In this document: positions 1 to 13,100 of the stretch, one piece after another | Numbering within the stretch: the stretch's first letter is position 1 | How the letters are laid out: each line of letters begins with the position of its first letter | Source of the DNA: Nemopilema nomurai | Lineage: Eukaryota > Cnidaria > Scyphozoa > Rhizostomeae > Rhizostomatidae | Length of the DNA: 64,000 nt | Direction: 5' to 3' | Assembly (NCBI GenBank): GCA_003864495.1 | Contig: ML133381.1 | Coordinates: forward strand, 1,034,415 to 1,098,414 | Notes under the pieces: generated by a model | Told to the model about the DNA's origin: nothing | What the model saw: only the letters and a program-made list of their open reading frames with translations | The model's database searches: none | Position numbers and translations under genes: made by a program

Positions 1-94
1 ATAGTGTTAATGTTGCATAATACAGTTTAAATACAAATTTTCAGAATTTAATTTTTACATGGGTTATTAAAAGTATGCTAAACTGTTTTTCTAG

Positions 95-3000
95 ACAACT
101 CTCCCTGATTTTAAATCTTCTGAGTTTTCTGTGGTAAGAGAGCATGAAGAATTTGTTTGGTTGCATGATCGGTATGTTGAAAATGAGGAGTATGCAGGAA
201 TAATTGTAAGTGAAGTTTTATATCATCTTTTTAAGATGCTTCTCTATTGACAGCTTTGTCTGAAATACAAGGTTGATGTGGAGAAACTTTATTTCATGGA
301 AAGAAACGATCCATTGTTTGAAGAATCATAGCATTATAATTGAGTTTCCTATTCTAACTCTAAATATAATCAATTTACCCAAAGTGCATTTTAGTATGCC
401 CAATTGTGAAATTTTATACCAGAAGACATTTGTTCACCTAAATCAAAACTGAAAGTACCAGCTGATATATATGGCAATTCTTAGATTCCACCAACACCAC
501 CAAAACCAGATTTTGATGCCAGCAGGGAGAAACTTCAAAAACTTAGTGAAGGTGGGTGCTCTTTTTAAACTGCAATAAAGTTGAGCTTTGCAAATGTACA
601 TAAACTACAAACCTAAATACCTGTCATAATTGTAACCAAGCTTCTATTCAAAGGATTTGTGCCACCTATTTTACCATGTTGTTTCATGGACGCTTGAAGT
701 TTCTCTATAAAAACTCTATTTGGAGGATGTCATAGATGCAAACTTAAGAAAATGTCAAATGGCCGCGTGACATAGAAGTTGACAATCACAGATCAGCCTG
801 CACTAGAAACATATAGAGTTTCCGACTACTCGCGCACAAAAAAGGATCTGGCTTGCCAAAAATGAATGATTCCAAAACAGGTTTGGTTCCTAGAGATCCT
901 CATGGGATGGAGGTAGTACCTTGTAACTTTGAACCACACTTAGGGGCAGAAAATGCAACAAAAGACAGGATCTCAAGTTCATCAAGATCAGACCAGGAGC
1001 TCAATAATAATGAAAGTGATATAGAATTAGAAGGAAGTAAGCGAATTGGCAAGACTAGATTGTATGTTTTCTCCTTTTGAATGGAAAGTTATAAACTAAA
1101 CACCAGGCTTAAGTATATATTATGTCATAATAACTTTGATTCTTCCCCTTTTTCAATAAAATTCTAGATTAGGTTTGAAGGTTGGTCGAATGGTTAAGTT
1201 TTGAAAATTAAGATTTACCAATCTACAAATGCACTCGGATAATGATAGAAAGTTATCTGATTATATACCTTTCTGGAGCTAAACATGTTGGCAGTGGCGT
1301 GGTGAGACACATTTAACTGAGGTGGCCAGATCCCTTTTAGCGCCCCCTCTATATAGACAAAAAAAGGCCATGGTCGGGAATTCTAAAATTTTTTGCGTTA
1401 TTTGGGTTACAAAAACAATAGTTGAGGCCTCTAAGCTGCCAATGTATACCCTGTACTTATTAATAAAACATGCTTCGATAAATCTTGATTAATGATAACA
1501 ACATCGTCCTTATTATGGTTTAAAGCAATGCACTGTAGATTTTTATATCAGGGCCTTTGTAAATCGTGAAGATGTCTTTGCAAATTCGTTGAAACCCATT
1601 TTGCATTTAAGGACTTTTGGGATTTTAGACAGTCTTTGGCTAGACGAAAAAGTTTAGTGACAGGAGCGAACTAATCCACGAATCGCAAATTGCAGGAGTT
1701 CCTCGTTGACCCTTTTTTCCTTTTATGTTCTAGTCGCTTTTTGATGGAGTTGTTGTTTCTTGTCAACAGAGAGTTTAAGTAGAATCAAATTATTTAATCG
1801 AGCCTTCACTTTAAAAAAATCATACCCCGTATTAATCAGAAAGAATTTAATTGGAGTATTTTAAAAAACTACGATTTGGGTTCAATTTCTATTTCCCATG
1901 AGCAATAAATTGAAGCAATACAACATTAAAACGAGGATTGTTCTGTTAAAAACTTCCAACACGATAATCCAAATTTAGAAATTTCCTTGATCGTACCAGT
2001 TTCTTTATGCTTAAGACTAGTTATTATGAGTAGAATTTTGTTGATGATAAAGGAAGTACGAATCTGGAACTATATCCAAATATCGATTTCCTACGTACAA
2101 TAGATTAACAGTTCGAACAAAATTCCGGTAAAGTTGGAATTTTCACTATTCTACGCCCCTACAAATTGAGTGACTTGCTTTTGTCCCTGCATACACTTTA
2201 TTTTAGAAGTAACTGCCTGCTATCAAATGCGCGCAGGAGAAAGAAGGGTGGCCAAAGTTTTGGCACCCCCTCAAAAACACTCACTGAGAAGGGGTGGTCG
2301 TGTGGCCCCCGGTCCCCTGCCACCACGCAACTGCTTGTTGGTACTGCATCAGGCAACAGTTCTGCTTAAAGCTTTCAACAAATTTTTTTGTAAATCGGGT
2401 GACCTCGCAAACGATTCGTCCATAAAATGGAGGGAGAAAATTCTTCAGTTCTGACTTACACTAAAGCATCTTCGTTTAATTTATGCAATCCAGGCCTTCC
2501 GCCAAGTTCCGTTTCCAGGAAACGTATGTCACGACACCTTCGCCGATGCTGCAATGCCCTTTATCGATGTGCACCCTAGGGCTTCACAGCAAGGCATATT
2601 CATTCAGGGCATTCCTTGATTTCCAACCAATTATTAGTTGGTTTACAAATATTTTGGATCCGTTTTCATAAAGAAATTCTGGAATAAAGGTGCCGGAGTG
2701 CCCCTGTCACGTAGAGGTCCTCTACCAAGCATCTCCACGATCGGGAAGTTGTCAACTTCTACGTCACAGCATCACGTGATGCATTTCCCGCCAAAACCGG
2801 TTTGTTTTGGAGGCCATAGAAACTCTATTTAATCATAAAATTTTGCAGATATGTTTAGATAGTTATTCGTCACTAATACCAAAAATCTTTGTTTACAAAG
2901 TTTATTTTACTAATTCTGTATTCTGTATTCTATATTCAGTCAAACCAATGACCCTATCTTCTAACTGCCCTTTCTTCGGACCCCTTTGTTTTTAGTTTTC

Positions 3001-6000
3001 CACAGAAACTCTATCCCCCGGTTATTACCACCCACACATTTTTCGTTCCCTTATAGTAGCATATGATTTTTCATTCCTCTCACAATTCATTACTTCAATT
3101 TTTGAACAGTCAATCTTTCAGTGGGGATGTTGATCCTAAAACCATAGCTATACTTTATAACTATTTCGCTTTTATTCTACTTACCACTGCCTCTTTCGCA
3201 GTCCAATAGATTAGCCCGCTCAAATTTTAAGTAAAGATTCCCACCAAGAGGCTAGCGTGCAAACCTAAGCCTGCATTTGTTGTGAATTTTTTGCTTTTCA
3301 TTATTCTTTATGTGATTTAAATGGAGTGCGCAATAAAGCCTGTGAAATCAAGTTGTAAGGGATGAATTACATTGTTTCAAAAGGAGAAAGATTGCGAAAA
3401 TTCTGAACGAGGGCCGTTGGCGATCCCCAGTATAATAAGGATACCACCTCGATAATCTAAAATGTTGTTGTATTGTTTCCTTGTTGTATCACCTCGATAC
3501 AGTAAGTCCCCGCATATAAGAAACTCAGATTTTCAAATCAGGCGTTTGAGTTTCTTATACGTAAGAAAATATTATCAAATCAGGCTGGCTGGTTTCTTAT
3601 ATGTTCATTAAGAAATTTTCTTTTCATGGAAGGCTTTCTTTTGAAAAGAAAACATCTTTTTGAATTCAAGGAACATGCTTCATTGTAACAAAGGATACCC
3701 TAATCGATGAGTATGGATGAAATAAGTATAAAATACTGTATATCTTAACTTTGACAAAATCTAGTTTCTCAAAAAAAGTTTAAATTTTGTTAAAAGATTT
3801 TCTCCATTTAGCATCATTTATAAAAAATTGGGAAAAAAATGAGGCTGGCTGATTTCTTACAGAGGAGAAAATATTCTCTGTGCTGGCAGGCTGTAGTTTC
3901 CTATATGTATGTTTCTTATATGCGGGGACTTACTGTAATCTAAAATGTTGTTGTATTGTTTCGTTGTTGTACTCCTATTTTTATGTTGTTCGAATAGTCT
4001 AACAGTCTGTGCGGATGGAAAAGTGATTTAACTGTTTGCCGTGCTTTTTGAACGTCTGTAGTATGAAACATTAGTTTTTTAAATGTTATTTACATTTTAC
4101 ACCTTTAGCTTTCATCTCCGGCCACCTACTAATCCTTTTTGGAAAGCAACTGTAAAAAACTTTACTTTTGAGTTGGTACATGATAAGGAATCCCCCTTTC
4201 TTATGCAGTTGAATGTTTTTCTACCAGGTGAAAGCTCTATGACCAAAGAAGAATTCCAAAAGATGAAAGCTGAACTTGAGGCGTAATTATCTTCCGTTTC
4301 TCAACTAATTAAATGATCACCCTTTGCAATTATCATCCCTGTCCTAAGAATGTTTTCCCATCAGTTTTGCGTCAACATACCTATATACAATAAGCTACCG
4401 AAACCTCTCTGGCATACTTTTCAAATTTGCTTTCAAAGGTATTCGCGAATTTCTGCCAAAGTATGCCACAAAATTGAAAGAGTTCCCTCTAGCTAAGCTA
4501 TTGAAAGATATTTACTGTTCACGTCGACAACCAAGATGGCGTAGAGGTCGTACTTTGATTGACCATGCCAAATGCCGACTTCAATTTGGTCTGGGTGCCA
4601 TTGATATTGAAGTTATTCAGTATTATTTGAATTAAATTATTGAAAGTAGCACCGTATTTCTCAATATAAAGCTGGCTTTCTAGGTTCGCAAAGTACATTT
4701 GGAGAGTGGATCTCGACTTATATTCCGTTGATTTTTATGTGCCTCGTTTTGGTGGTCATAATCATCATAACCACATCAGATTTATATCCGGGGGGGGGGG
4801 GGTGTAACATGAGAAATTCACCGACAGTGTGGATTAAAGATAGTTCATCATAGCGCAGAAATTTTACACTCTAGTACCGTAGTGGTTCCTTTGTGTCTAA
4901 GCTGGATATAACAAAAGTGCAAATCTAATTCTTCCCCATAATACCGACACGCTGTTATAGTTGTTTCAACTTTTACCGACAGGCAAAATATTACCGACGG
5001 CTTCTAAAAAGAGTGGGGGGGGGGGGGGTGTTACACCCCTGATGACATTTCCGCCTATTCTTGACTGTTATTAATCTATCTGAAGTTCGATTTCATTTGA
5101 TCATAAGTCTGGTTTTTTTTAAACAGGGAATACCTTGCCACCTTTAAGAAGACTGTTGCCATGCACGAAGTCTTTCTTTGTCGGCTTGCAGCACATCCAA
5201 CCTTGCGAAATGACCAAAATTTCAAAGTTTTCTTGGAGTATAAAGAAGATGTGAGTATAAATACGATTTCATGGCCCTATAAACTAAAGCATAACTCCAA
5301 TCTCTAACGCCTTTTTTCATCATCTGGTGCATCTTGAGAAAACGGCAAAAGCGTCGGCCCTTTAAACCTTTGCTCCAGGACCACCCCTGTAATTTGATAG
5401 TCATGACTGGCTTCCAAAGTAAACTTGAAGGCTTAAGCGACATCTCCACTGACGTAAATGGTAATCTGAAGTTGAATCTAAGTGTCAGTATTTATTTTCG
5501 CCTCTCGAAACTTGCCTTTGATGGTAAAACTATGAGATTTTATTAAGCTACGAATTTAGTTCCGTCTTCCTACACCCACTATTTCGACTTAAGTGACTTT
5601 TTTGAAGGAGAACTTTTTGATATGTTCTTGGTGTTTACGTCATGTCTTATGTAGACTGATTGAAGGGAATCTATATGCATGCAATTGTACTTATCATTGA
5701 CATTAATTTCATTTTATTCATAATATCATCATCCCACAAACCAATTTTTGTAATTAAACTGCTCCCAGTAGGAGTTTAAATTCTGGTCAAAATATTTCAT
5801 ATTAATTAGATGTAGCTAAAAATAAAAGCAAAACAAAAGCGATGGAAGTGTAATTAATTGTTAAATGAGGGTGGATAAAAGTATTTGTTTTGAACAGCTC
5901 AAAATTTGAACTTCTTCAGTGGCTTTGTCTTTGACGTCAATTGTTTTGTCCCAAACAACCCCTTTCCCTCAACAAGAACAACACATCTGTATGAGGATGA

Positions 6001-9000
6001 TTATTGGTTAAAGAAGTTTTTACTCGGTCTGAGGACTTTACTCAGCACTCTGTCCAGGGTAATATCCAATCGCAAGACTCAACATCCATTCAAGGGTGAG
6101 GCCCAGTGTAAACCCTCTCATCTCATAGTCCAGGACAATATGCTTTCTGGAGGCTTATGAGCTATTATATAATAACACACGTGTATTGTGGAGCTCAAAG
6201 TATTCTCCAACCCTGACTATTAAAAAGTACATTGGTTCATAACCTGCAGGTTTCTTATTTTGTCTTTGCGCGGCAATCGCGTTGTTGTTGGCCAGCTGTG
6301 TTAAATGGTGAGCAAAATTGCGTCGGTCTGCACTAACAATTATCGTTCCAAGACGACAGCGTCATTTTTACTCCGTTTAATTATACTTCACAGTGTTTTC
6401 AATTGCACATTTTTTGCATGGTTATATTTTCATTCCTGATCTTTTCGTGATTGCAGTTATGTGTGAAAGGCAGGGGTGCTAGAGATTTCTTGAAAGGATT
6501 TGCTAAGGGCATCGTGAAAGGTGTTGACGAGAAAGTCTTGCTTGCTGGACAAAAAGTAAGCGATTTCGTGTTATTTTAAGTCTTTACGATTCTGCATGGC
6601 GGGAAGGATTCTTGTTAGCATCTTTGATCTTCCAATTTAATTTTACTTTTTTAGGACCACGACGAGTTTTTCGAGAGTGAGAAGAGGAGCCATATTGATT
6701 ACTACACCAAGTAGGAATTTCTCAATCTTAGTTGGGACCATGTATGTCCGGCGCAACGATAATATCTAGGATGAATCGTTCCTGGTACCGTAAAACCCTT
6801 GCTAATTGCTTTGAAATACATTGTGAAGAAGATAATGATATAGCCATCACAACTTAGAGAAGCTATGCATTTAGGCCTTTTCTGGTTTTTGTGTCATACA
6901 AATTCTATGTCTCAGTTCTGGTTAGCATTCAGCCACATAATTCATTCAAGCACACTTTCTTGAATGTAAAACTAGATGTGTATAGACTAGTTCCCGTGTT
7001 CTATTCTAGGGTTAAAGATGCAGCTTTGAAAAGTGACAAATTGTTTGTAAGTGAAAAGAGACTGGCTGATGTCCTCATCAAGTTATCAACATCTGTCGGA
7101 GCACTGGGAACTAGTGAATCAACAGAATTAGACAGGTAACGCGCTTATTGGCATTCTGAATGTCAATCTGGGCGATGATTAGTTTTATGGAAGTTTTCAG
7201 TGATTTGTTAGCGTCGTTTTGTAAATGTATGCTTTAATTTTAAAGTGTGAAATGTTTGACGATATGCACGAGAAACTTGTGGCCTTTAAGAGTGCTTATG
7301 CATTTATCATCAACTGCGAGAAGACTTTTGCTGAGGTAGTGTTTCTCCTGCTTGCAAATTTGTTTGCAACTCGAATCTTTTGTTTGCAGAATTTTCAACA
7401 AAACAAGCGAACTAATGGAGAAACTAAGGGTCAGTATTCAGATGACTTTGACGTGAAAAAGCGTTATTCATTAGCCACATTTAGACCTTTCTTTGAAAAA
7501 GTCTGTATAGGGTACATGAAGCTGTTATCCCATTTGATTTTGCTGTATTGCTTTTTGAACCACTGATATTTTGCCCCATCTGATCTAACGTACTTTAATA
7601 ACTTTCTTATTCATCTAGAAAATCGAAAACAGAAAGGCATCGGATACAGATTTGAAACTTTCTGATTTGTTGCGGTACCACATGCGCGATACTGAGGCTG
7701 CAAAAGATTTGCTGTATCGACGCATGCGCTGTCTTCACAATCTAGAAAGTGCCAATAAAAACTTGGACAAAGCAAGGGCCAAGAACAAAGGCGTTCCAGA
7801 GGTAGCCTAGTGTTTTGGTAGTCTAGCCCTGGCCTTCTCTTTCGTCGCAATGTTGATAGAACTATTCAATGTTGTGGCTAGTGAAAGTACTGAACCCTTT
7901 CGTTGTAAAAGACGACACTCGACAGATCTTTGATTGTGCTCATTTATTCTGCTTGTGTGCAATTTCCTCCTCATGGTCGTACGGTCCCCTTACTTTCCAT
8001 TCCTGATTTGGTCCTGCCTCTAACAGACTTAAGGTATGGATGGTTTCTGAAAAACTTCGTCCGTGTTCTGCACTTAAGTAGCACTCCGAGCACACTTTGC
8101 CTCATAGACACAGACTATGGTTATTAAATGTGTCCCTTGCAAGCTCTTTCATTGGCCCCAGTACTACACACGCGTGTGTATAGAAGTTTTAGTGACGATC
8201 TCGCTTTCTCGACTCACTCCGCGTGTTTTAGCTGACGCAGTATCTTCTTTTCAGAAGGTTTTGATGCTTACCCATATGCTATTGTTCTATGCAATGATCG
8301 AATGAGCGCTCTCCTTCTTTGTGTTGACGCCCAGACAAAAGTCTGACATTTTCTTCAGCCGCTACTTGAATCTCACTTTGTATTCGGTTCAAGCAGACAT
8401 CTTTTTACAACCTGCATCTTTGTTTTAAAATAGGCAGAGAAGGCCAAAGAAGAGGCAACAGAGAAATTTGATGCCATCTCTGAGGTTGCAAAGCATGGTA
8501 AACCATTTTAACTGTTTTTTCGAATCCTTACCTAAAATGTTAGAAATTATTATCAGCTACTACAAAAGTGAGCTTTTATTTAAATGTTTCAAATGCACCC
8601 TTTTCCTCGTTGAAATTTCTTTTTGAGTGTGGTAGAATTTAGAATTTGCATCCAAGATAGTTCCATGCGGTATTTTCTGCTCATTTTTTGTGGCTTTGGT
8701 GGTACAGTTGGAATGGTACAACCCGTTCAGTACAGTTTGATTCCTTTAAGAATGTCTGTACCAACACAGAGTCCAATAAACCCGTCTTGGTCAGAAAAAG
8801 TATTTGTTGCAATGTTGTAGGCGGCTTTTTCCAGCTGTAAGGTAGAATTAATTCCTTTGGTTCCATTGAAAAGACGTCGAAGTTGATTTTTACCATGATT
8901 CTAGTTATTTTCTATAAAATTAGGATCTAACATGTTTTATTTTTACAGAACTAACAGATCTTAGAAAGAACAAAGTCCAAGCCTTTAGAAAGAATCTTGT

Positions 9001-10154
9001 GAGTCTGTTTTCTAAATTTTCTATTGATTTAACAATACATTTTCTGTGTAGCGCATTCTTCTAATTTGGAAGTTTTTTTCTCAAATATCCAAAATATCTA
9101 TAATGCTCTTCTCCTCTTTATAACGAAGAGCAACATATTTGTTCTGGCTGCCTTTCTTTGCTTGCCATCCCTCCTCGCTGACCCTAACAAGGAAACATAC
9201 AATGATGAAAATCACCGAGTTGGGGGAAATCAAAATCGCTTTTTGTAAGGTGTCGTTGGCTTTTCTCTCCTTGCCTAATGGCCAGCTGAACGCTCGTTTT
9301 TGTACCTAGTATTAATTCAATTCCCTTGACAATCTTTTTGTGATATGCAACCCTCTAAGCTGTCTGCGTTTCATTATTTGTAGGTCGAGCTTTCAGAGTT
9401 ACAGTTAAAGCACTCAAAGGTAGGGGCATCTTGGTCAATAATTAAAACGTCTTGACGCCAATTAATATTTTTGCTCCACAAAATGTTTTTTGCACATCAT
9501 AAGAATTCTCTGGAGGCATCCACAGATTGAGATCACTCGAAATTGGTGATTTTCATGACCTCCTGTACTGCTGACTCTATTGCACTAAGTGCATGGACAA
9601 ACTTACAATGTCGCAGCCGTTTTTATTTGACAAATTTAACGAGTTTTTTGACAATTTTTAACGAGGAGGGAATTCGTAGGCGGAAAATTGTCAAAAAGAC
9701 GCGTGTTGACTGCAACAAAGCTCATTATAACTGAACTTAACTACATGCTTAAATGTATGTCAATTAAGATAACAGTGGGTGGAGCGGGGCATCATGTTAG
9801 AAAGTCCCTGATGCGCCGCAAATTTTTGTAGCTCCAAATTACATCCTGGCGTGTGCTGTTGTTCCATCTTTTACATTGACGTATCCTCCTTCTTGAAGTT
9901 GTCGATTAATTATGTGGAAGTAGAAGTGCTATTGCGAGTTGATGACAGAGATGAAAATAACGGTATTGATTGAGTGCAAATGAATATTGTATAGCGAATG
10001 AATAAAAATAATAAAGAAAGCGTGAGTTAAATGGGCCTAAATCCAAATAAACAAGTCACTTTAACTTTCTGCCTCTTTTGAGAACCAATGTCTTTTTCAG
10101 GCCGAGGTACAACTTCTTAAGAACACGATCGCTGCACTCAAGGATGGACAATAA
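95..10154 (+). CDS. SNX6: Sorting nexin, SNX5/SNX6/SNX32 group (5' partial, 13 exons)
   Basis: PX-BAR sorting nexin. In animals this group pairs with SNX1/SNX2 in the ESCPE-1/retromer-associated coat, which tubulates endosomes and recycles cargo. Exons read: 95-205, 485-551, 4228-4282, 5127-5250, 6457-6555, 6655-6710, 7010-7135, 7390-7429, 7619-7801, 8434-8497, 8949-8998, 9384-9419, 10101-10154. Junctions are GT-AG with consistent phases; the total of 1065 nt gives 354 codons plus TAA. The first visible exon begins inside the PX domain ([20 protein letters not shown]), followed by [36 protein letters not shown] and [18 protein letters not shown]. The BAR part follows, with [43 protein letters not shown] and [20 protein letters not shown]. 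The vertebrate proteins are about 400 residues, so only about 50 N-terminal residues lie outside the window. The sequence does not decide between SNX5, SNX6 and SNX32, because invertebrates usually have one co-orthologue; the symbol is a best guess. Intron 552-4227 is 3.7 kb and holds transposon relics. Confidence 0.95.
767..2767. mobile_element. Putative decayed DNA transposon with nested inverted repeats
   Basis: A 19-bp inverted repeat with one mismatch pairs 767-785 with 2749-2767 (core TAGAAGTTGACAA). Inside it a second inverted pair, GCAGTGGCGTGGTG at 1291-1304, matches the reverse complement of 2321-2334 with one mismatch. No transposase frame is visible and no convincing target-site duplication was found, so this is only a structural suggestion of a non-autonomous element about 2 kb long within sorting-nexin intron 2. 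Confidence 0.3.
853..1064 (+). other. Unassigned ORF inside sorting-nexin intron 2 (possible stray exon)
   Basis: An open frame of about 70 codons with two near in-frame ATGs (853 and 862). It is acidic and Ser/Asn-rich ([20 protein letters not shown]) and ends in KRIGKTRL beside a GTATGT donor-like site at about 1062. It is not compatible with the flanking sorting-nexin exons, which join cleanly across it. It could be a captured first exon, part of a decayed element or chance. No family recognised. Confidence 0.15.
3445..3971. repeat. 45-bp tandem duplication split by the MITE
   Basis: The block starting CACCTCGATAATCTAAAATG at 3445 begins again at 3490 as CACCTCGATA. It is interrupted by the MITE and resumes at 3936 with AATCTAAAATG through TTGTTGTA at about 3971. 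The resumed part differs from the first copy by one base in 36. The order of events is therefore readable: duplication first, transposon insertion second. Confidence 0.8.
3500..3935. mobile_element. MITE with perfect 25-bp terminal inverted repeats, TA target duplication
   Basis: Positions 3500-3524 (starting CAGTAAGTCCCCGCATATAA) are the exact reverse complement of 3911-3935. The 436-bp element has no coding capacity and is flanked by TA on both sides (3498-3499 and 3936-3937). A TIR starting CAGT and a TA duplication fit non-autonomous pogo/Tigger-like members of the Tc1/mariner superfamily; that assignment is inference. It lies in sorting-nexin intron 2, in the second copy of a 45-bp tandem duplication. 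Confidence 0.85.
4790..5028. repeat. Two poly-G tracts bracketing about 210 bp in sorting-nexin intron 3
   Basis: G13 at 4790-4802 is followed by TGTAAC, and G14 at 5015-5028 is followed by TGTTAC. The segment between contains the words ACCGACAG, ACCGACAGG and ACCGACGG. This resembles the edges of a small mobile element or a recurrent G-tract motif, but no family is recognised. Homopolymer lengths may be inexact. Confidence 0.5.
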
Positions 10155-13100
10155 CATTTAGATTATAAAAGCCAATATTTTTATATAACTATGATTTCCC
10201 AACTTGATATTATTTGAGTACTCTTTACGTGATCTGTAATGAGAAATAGGTACTTCAATTGCGCCAACCTAACAGGAAACTTGGTTGAGGCATCACCATG
10301 ATTGGAGAAGCAGCGAGCCGTCATGTGTCAAGCAGTCAGTTTATTTCTCCGGTGGTCTTAACCATGATATAACAGTGTTGATACGAACACAACTGGGCCT
10401 GAGCTATCACCGTCGAACGATTTCATTAGAATCTCCAACCTTTTCTGGTGGAGTAACTGCGGACGAATGGGAAATCCGAATGGATTCTTTTATAAGTCTT
10501 ATACCCCTGTGCTACTTCGTATCTCAGCCCCTCCTCCCTAGCTACTTAGTAAGGTGTCCACACTTGGCATGTCACTGTTTCTTTAATTTATATTAGCTTT
10601 TCAGTGCTATGCCTAGGTATTTCGTGAAAGCATTATTCGGTGCATTGGTCTTACGCTTCTAATTTCATTGACAATGACAGGTAATTTCATTCAATTATTG
10701 CATTAATTTGTGTATACAAGATATCGTAGCTGACAAATGCTGTCTCATTGTCGTCCTCTGCTTGAAAAACAAATTCATGTGATACCTGTTCACAGAGGGT
10801 AAACAATTCCTGACAAATTTCCTGGAAGCAAAATCTTCCGTATAACATCAAAACATGTGCAATAACTGTTTTCTCATCATTTAGCTGCCCTGAGAAAAGT
10901 GGTTATAGACACCCATATATTTCTGGACCTATTTTCGAGTTATCATTACCCCCACTTGAGCTTCAGTTGCAAGCTACCTAGAACTGAATGTACTTATGAA
11001 AACAATCTGGGCCATTTGATGCCTTGCTTACCATGAGGCTAACACATTCATTTTCTGTTTTACTTTCTTTTTGGCCGGTTCCTTTTGCACCTTTGGTGGC
11101 ATTGCGGAGGCATGACCCCACTTCAGTATTGATGTTGCAATTTGAAGCCAAGGAAATGTGTTTGAAATGGATATTCGAAACCTTCTACTTGCGGCTTCAC
11201 ACCTCTTCGACCGGTTGAGATGTATGAATGGGACTATTATTTGCAGCAAATTTGTCATCAAAGAAAGTCCATGGTAAACTGAACTGATGATCGGAATAAT
11301 GATTTTGCAATTTGTCTAAGCGCAGATTTAAACTAAAGCTCGAAGAAATGATAAAATTAGGGTCTTGCTCCAAAGACTTTGTCTGCATAAAACATCAATT
11401 TTATCCTCAGTACCTAAATTGGACTGAATTCAAGCGCTAGACTCTCCGGGGCTCCGATCGGTTCCAGGGGGGCATGACCCCCACTTTCTGCTAAGTCTAT
11501 AACGTAGAAGTCGTTCTGTTTTCCAGTTTAGAAACAGACGAACCAGGGAATTTTCATGGTCTAAGTACTCTCGATCGGGTAGTTTTAGTTGCAATTGTTA
11601 TTTAACAGTATAGAGGAGCTGGAATATAGCAGCTGTAGGCCTCCACATGACAACAAATTTATAGTTGGCAAAGCAAATGATATTTGCAGCAAGGGGGGAG
11701 GCAGCTACCCCTCCTGCCCTCAGGAAAAAAGTCCAGTCCTTTCGTTTTAATTTTGTTTTATCACTACTTTCATGACTTGAGGTCTACGAATAAGGAACTT
11801 TTGGAACTAGGCCTTGAGGTAGGTTGCCTAAAAAAGGCGTGTAATTTTATACCCGCATTTCCCATAGGAAGGAAAAGCACTGCTCATTTAGAGATTTGCT
11901 CTGACAGAATCCGTCGTTTCAAAGATAAACTCTATTTCGGAGCTTCTTTCAGTTTCGGGAAAAAGTTAGAAGCAATGGAAAAGAGAAGAAAAGAATTTTC
12001 GTTTACAAGTTGCATAAATATTAAGCTCAAAGGGACTCGCTCTTTCAAAGTGAGCCCTCAAGGAGATCTCTTTACCAACTGTGGATCAAGACAGCATACA
12101 CCCTTCTCATATATCTTCACTGCCGACAATACGGTCTTATCCAGAGTAGAGTCCATAGAAATCTTGAAGGTCAGATTACACGAGAGCTCTGATGTAATAG
12201 AGGATTATGAAGAGCGGTTCATAAAGGAAAGAGAAGTACTTTCGCTCATGAAAACAAACGCCTGTTGAAAAGATACACCTAAAAAGTTTCGACTCTTCAA
12301 TGTCTGTTGCAATAGGTAGTCAAGGTTACTTCCGAGTCTAACTACAAGTTTAAAACCGTGACTGGAACGCCCTAATGGATAAAAATGGGTCATACTTAAT
12401 TGTTGGAATCGCTTTTCAAAGTTTCCTTGTTCCGTTGTTTGAATGGCATTCTTTGTCAGGCCCGTAGGAACCAGGGTCTGGAGCCCCTCAATAATTTTCA
12501 AAACTGCAGAATAATTCCTTTATAACGGCGTACTTCATGAGAAGGAATACAATTTGCAGCCCCCCCCCACTGCTTCTTCTACACCGCCCAATCATATATA
12601 GGGTTGTTCCATTCATTCCAAAACCGGTATTTCTACTAGTAATTCGTGTATTTCTTTCAATCTTATCGCAGAAAATATTACGCGTAGAGAATGTTTTATC
12701 AGTCCTCCAATAACAACACTATAAAAGTTGCACGAGCTCTTGTTTTAAAATTTTGCTCTTTTGAATCTTCTCAAAAGCTATCGTCGCAAATTACATGTAT
12801 CTTTTTTATAATAAAGTGTGTATATTTGGTTGCTTTACGGGTGTGGTTACATAGTTTTACATGAAAATGGGAAAGCTTAGCCTGCCATTTGATAAAGAAT
12901 CAGGCGATTACATTGGAATTAATAAAATTGAAATCATTTTCTTGTAGTCTTTTGTTCATTTGAGATTTCATGCAAAATTTAGAAGATTTCTGAATCTTTT
13001 TTTTTTGGCTCATTTTCTCTAAAATTTTCAGATTAGAAACCCATGTTACTTACTGTGTTTAGTTCTATTAACGAAGAATTTCAGCGTTTGCCCTAAAGTC

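Noticed and set aside
2166..2454. Overlapping open frames in sorting-nexin intron 2
   Set aside because: They lie inside the putative transposon relic, have proline- and glycine-rich chance composition in two frames at once, and carry no splice-compatible ends.
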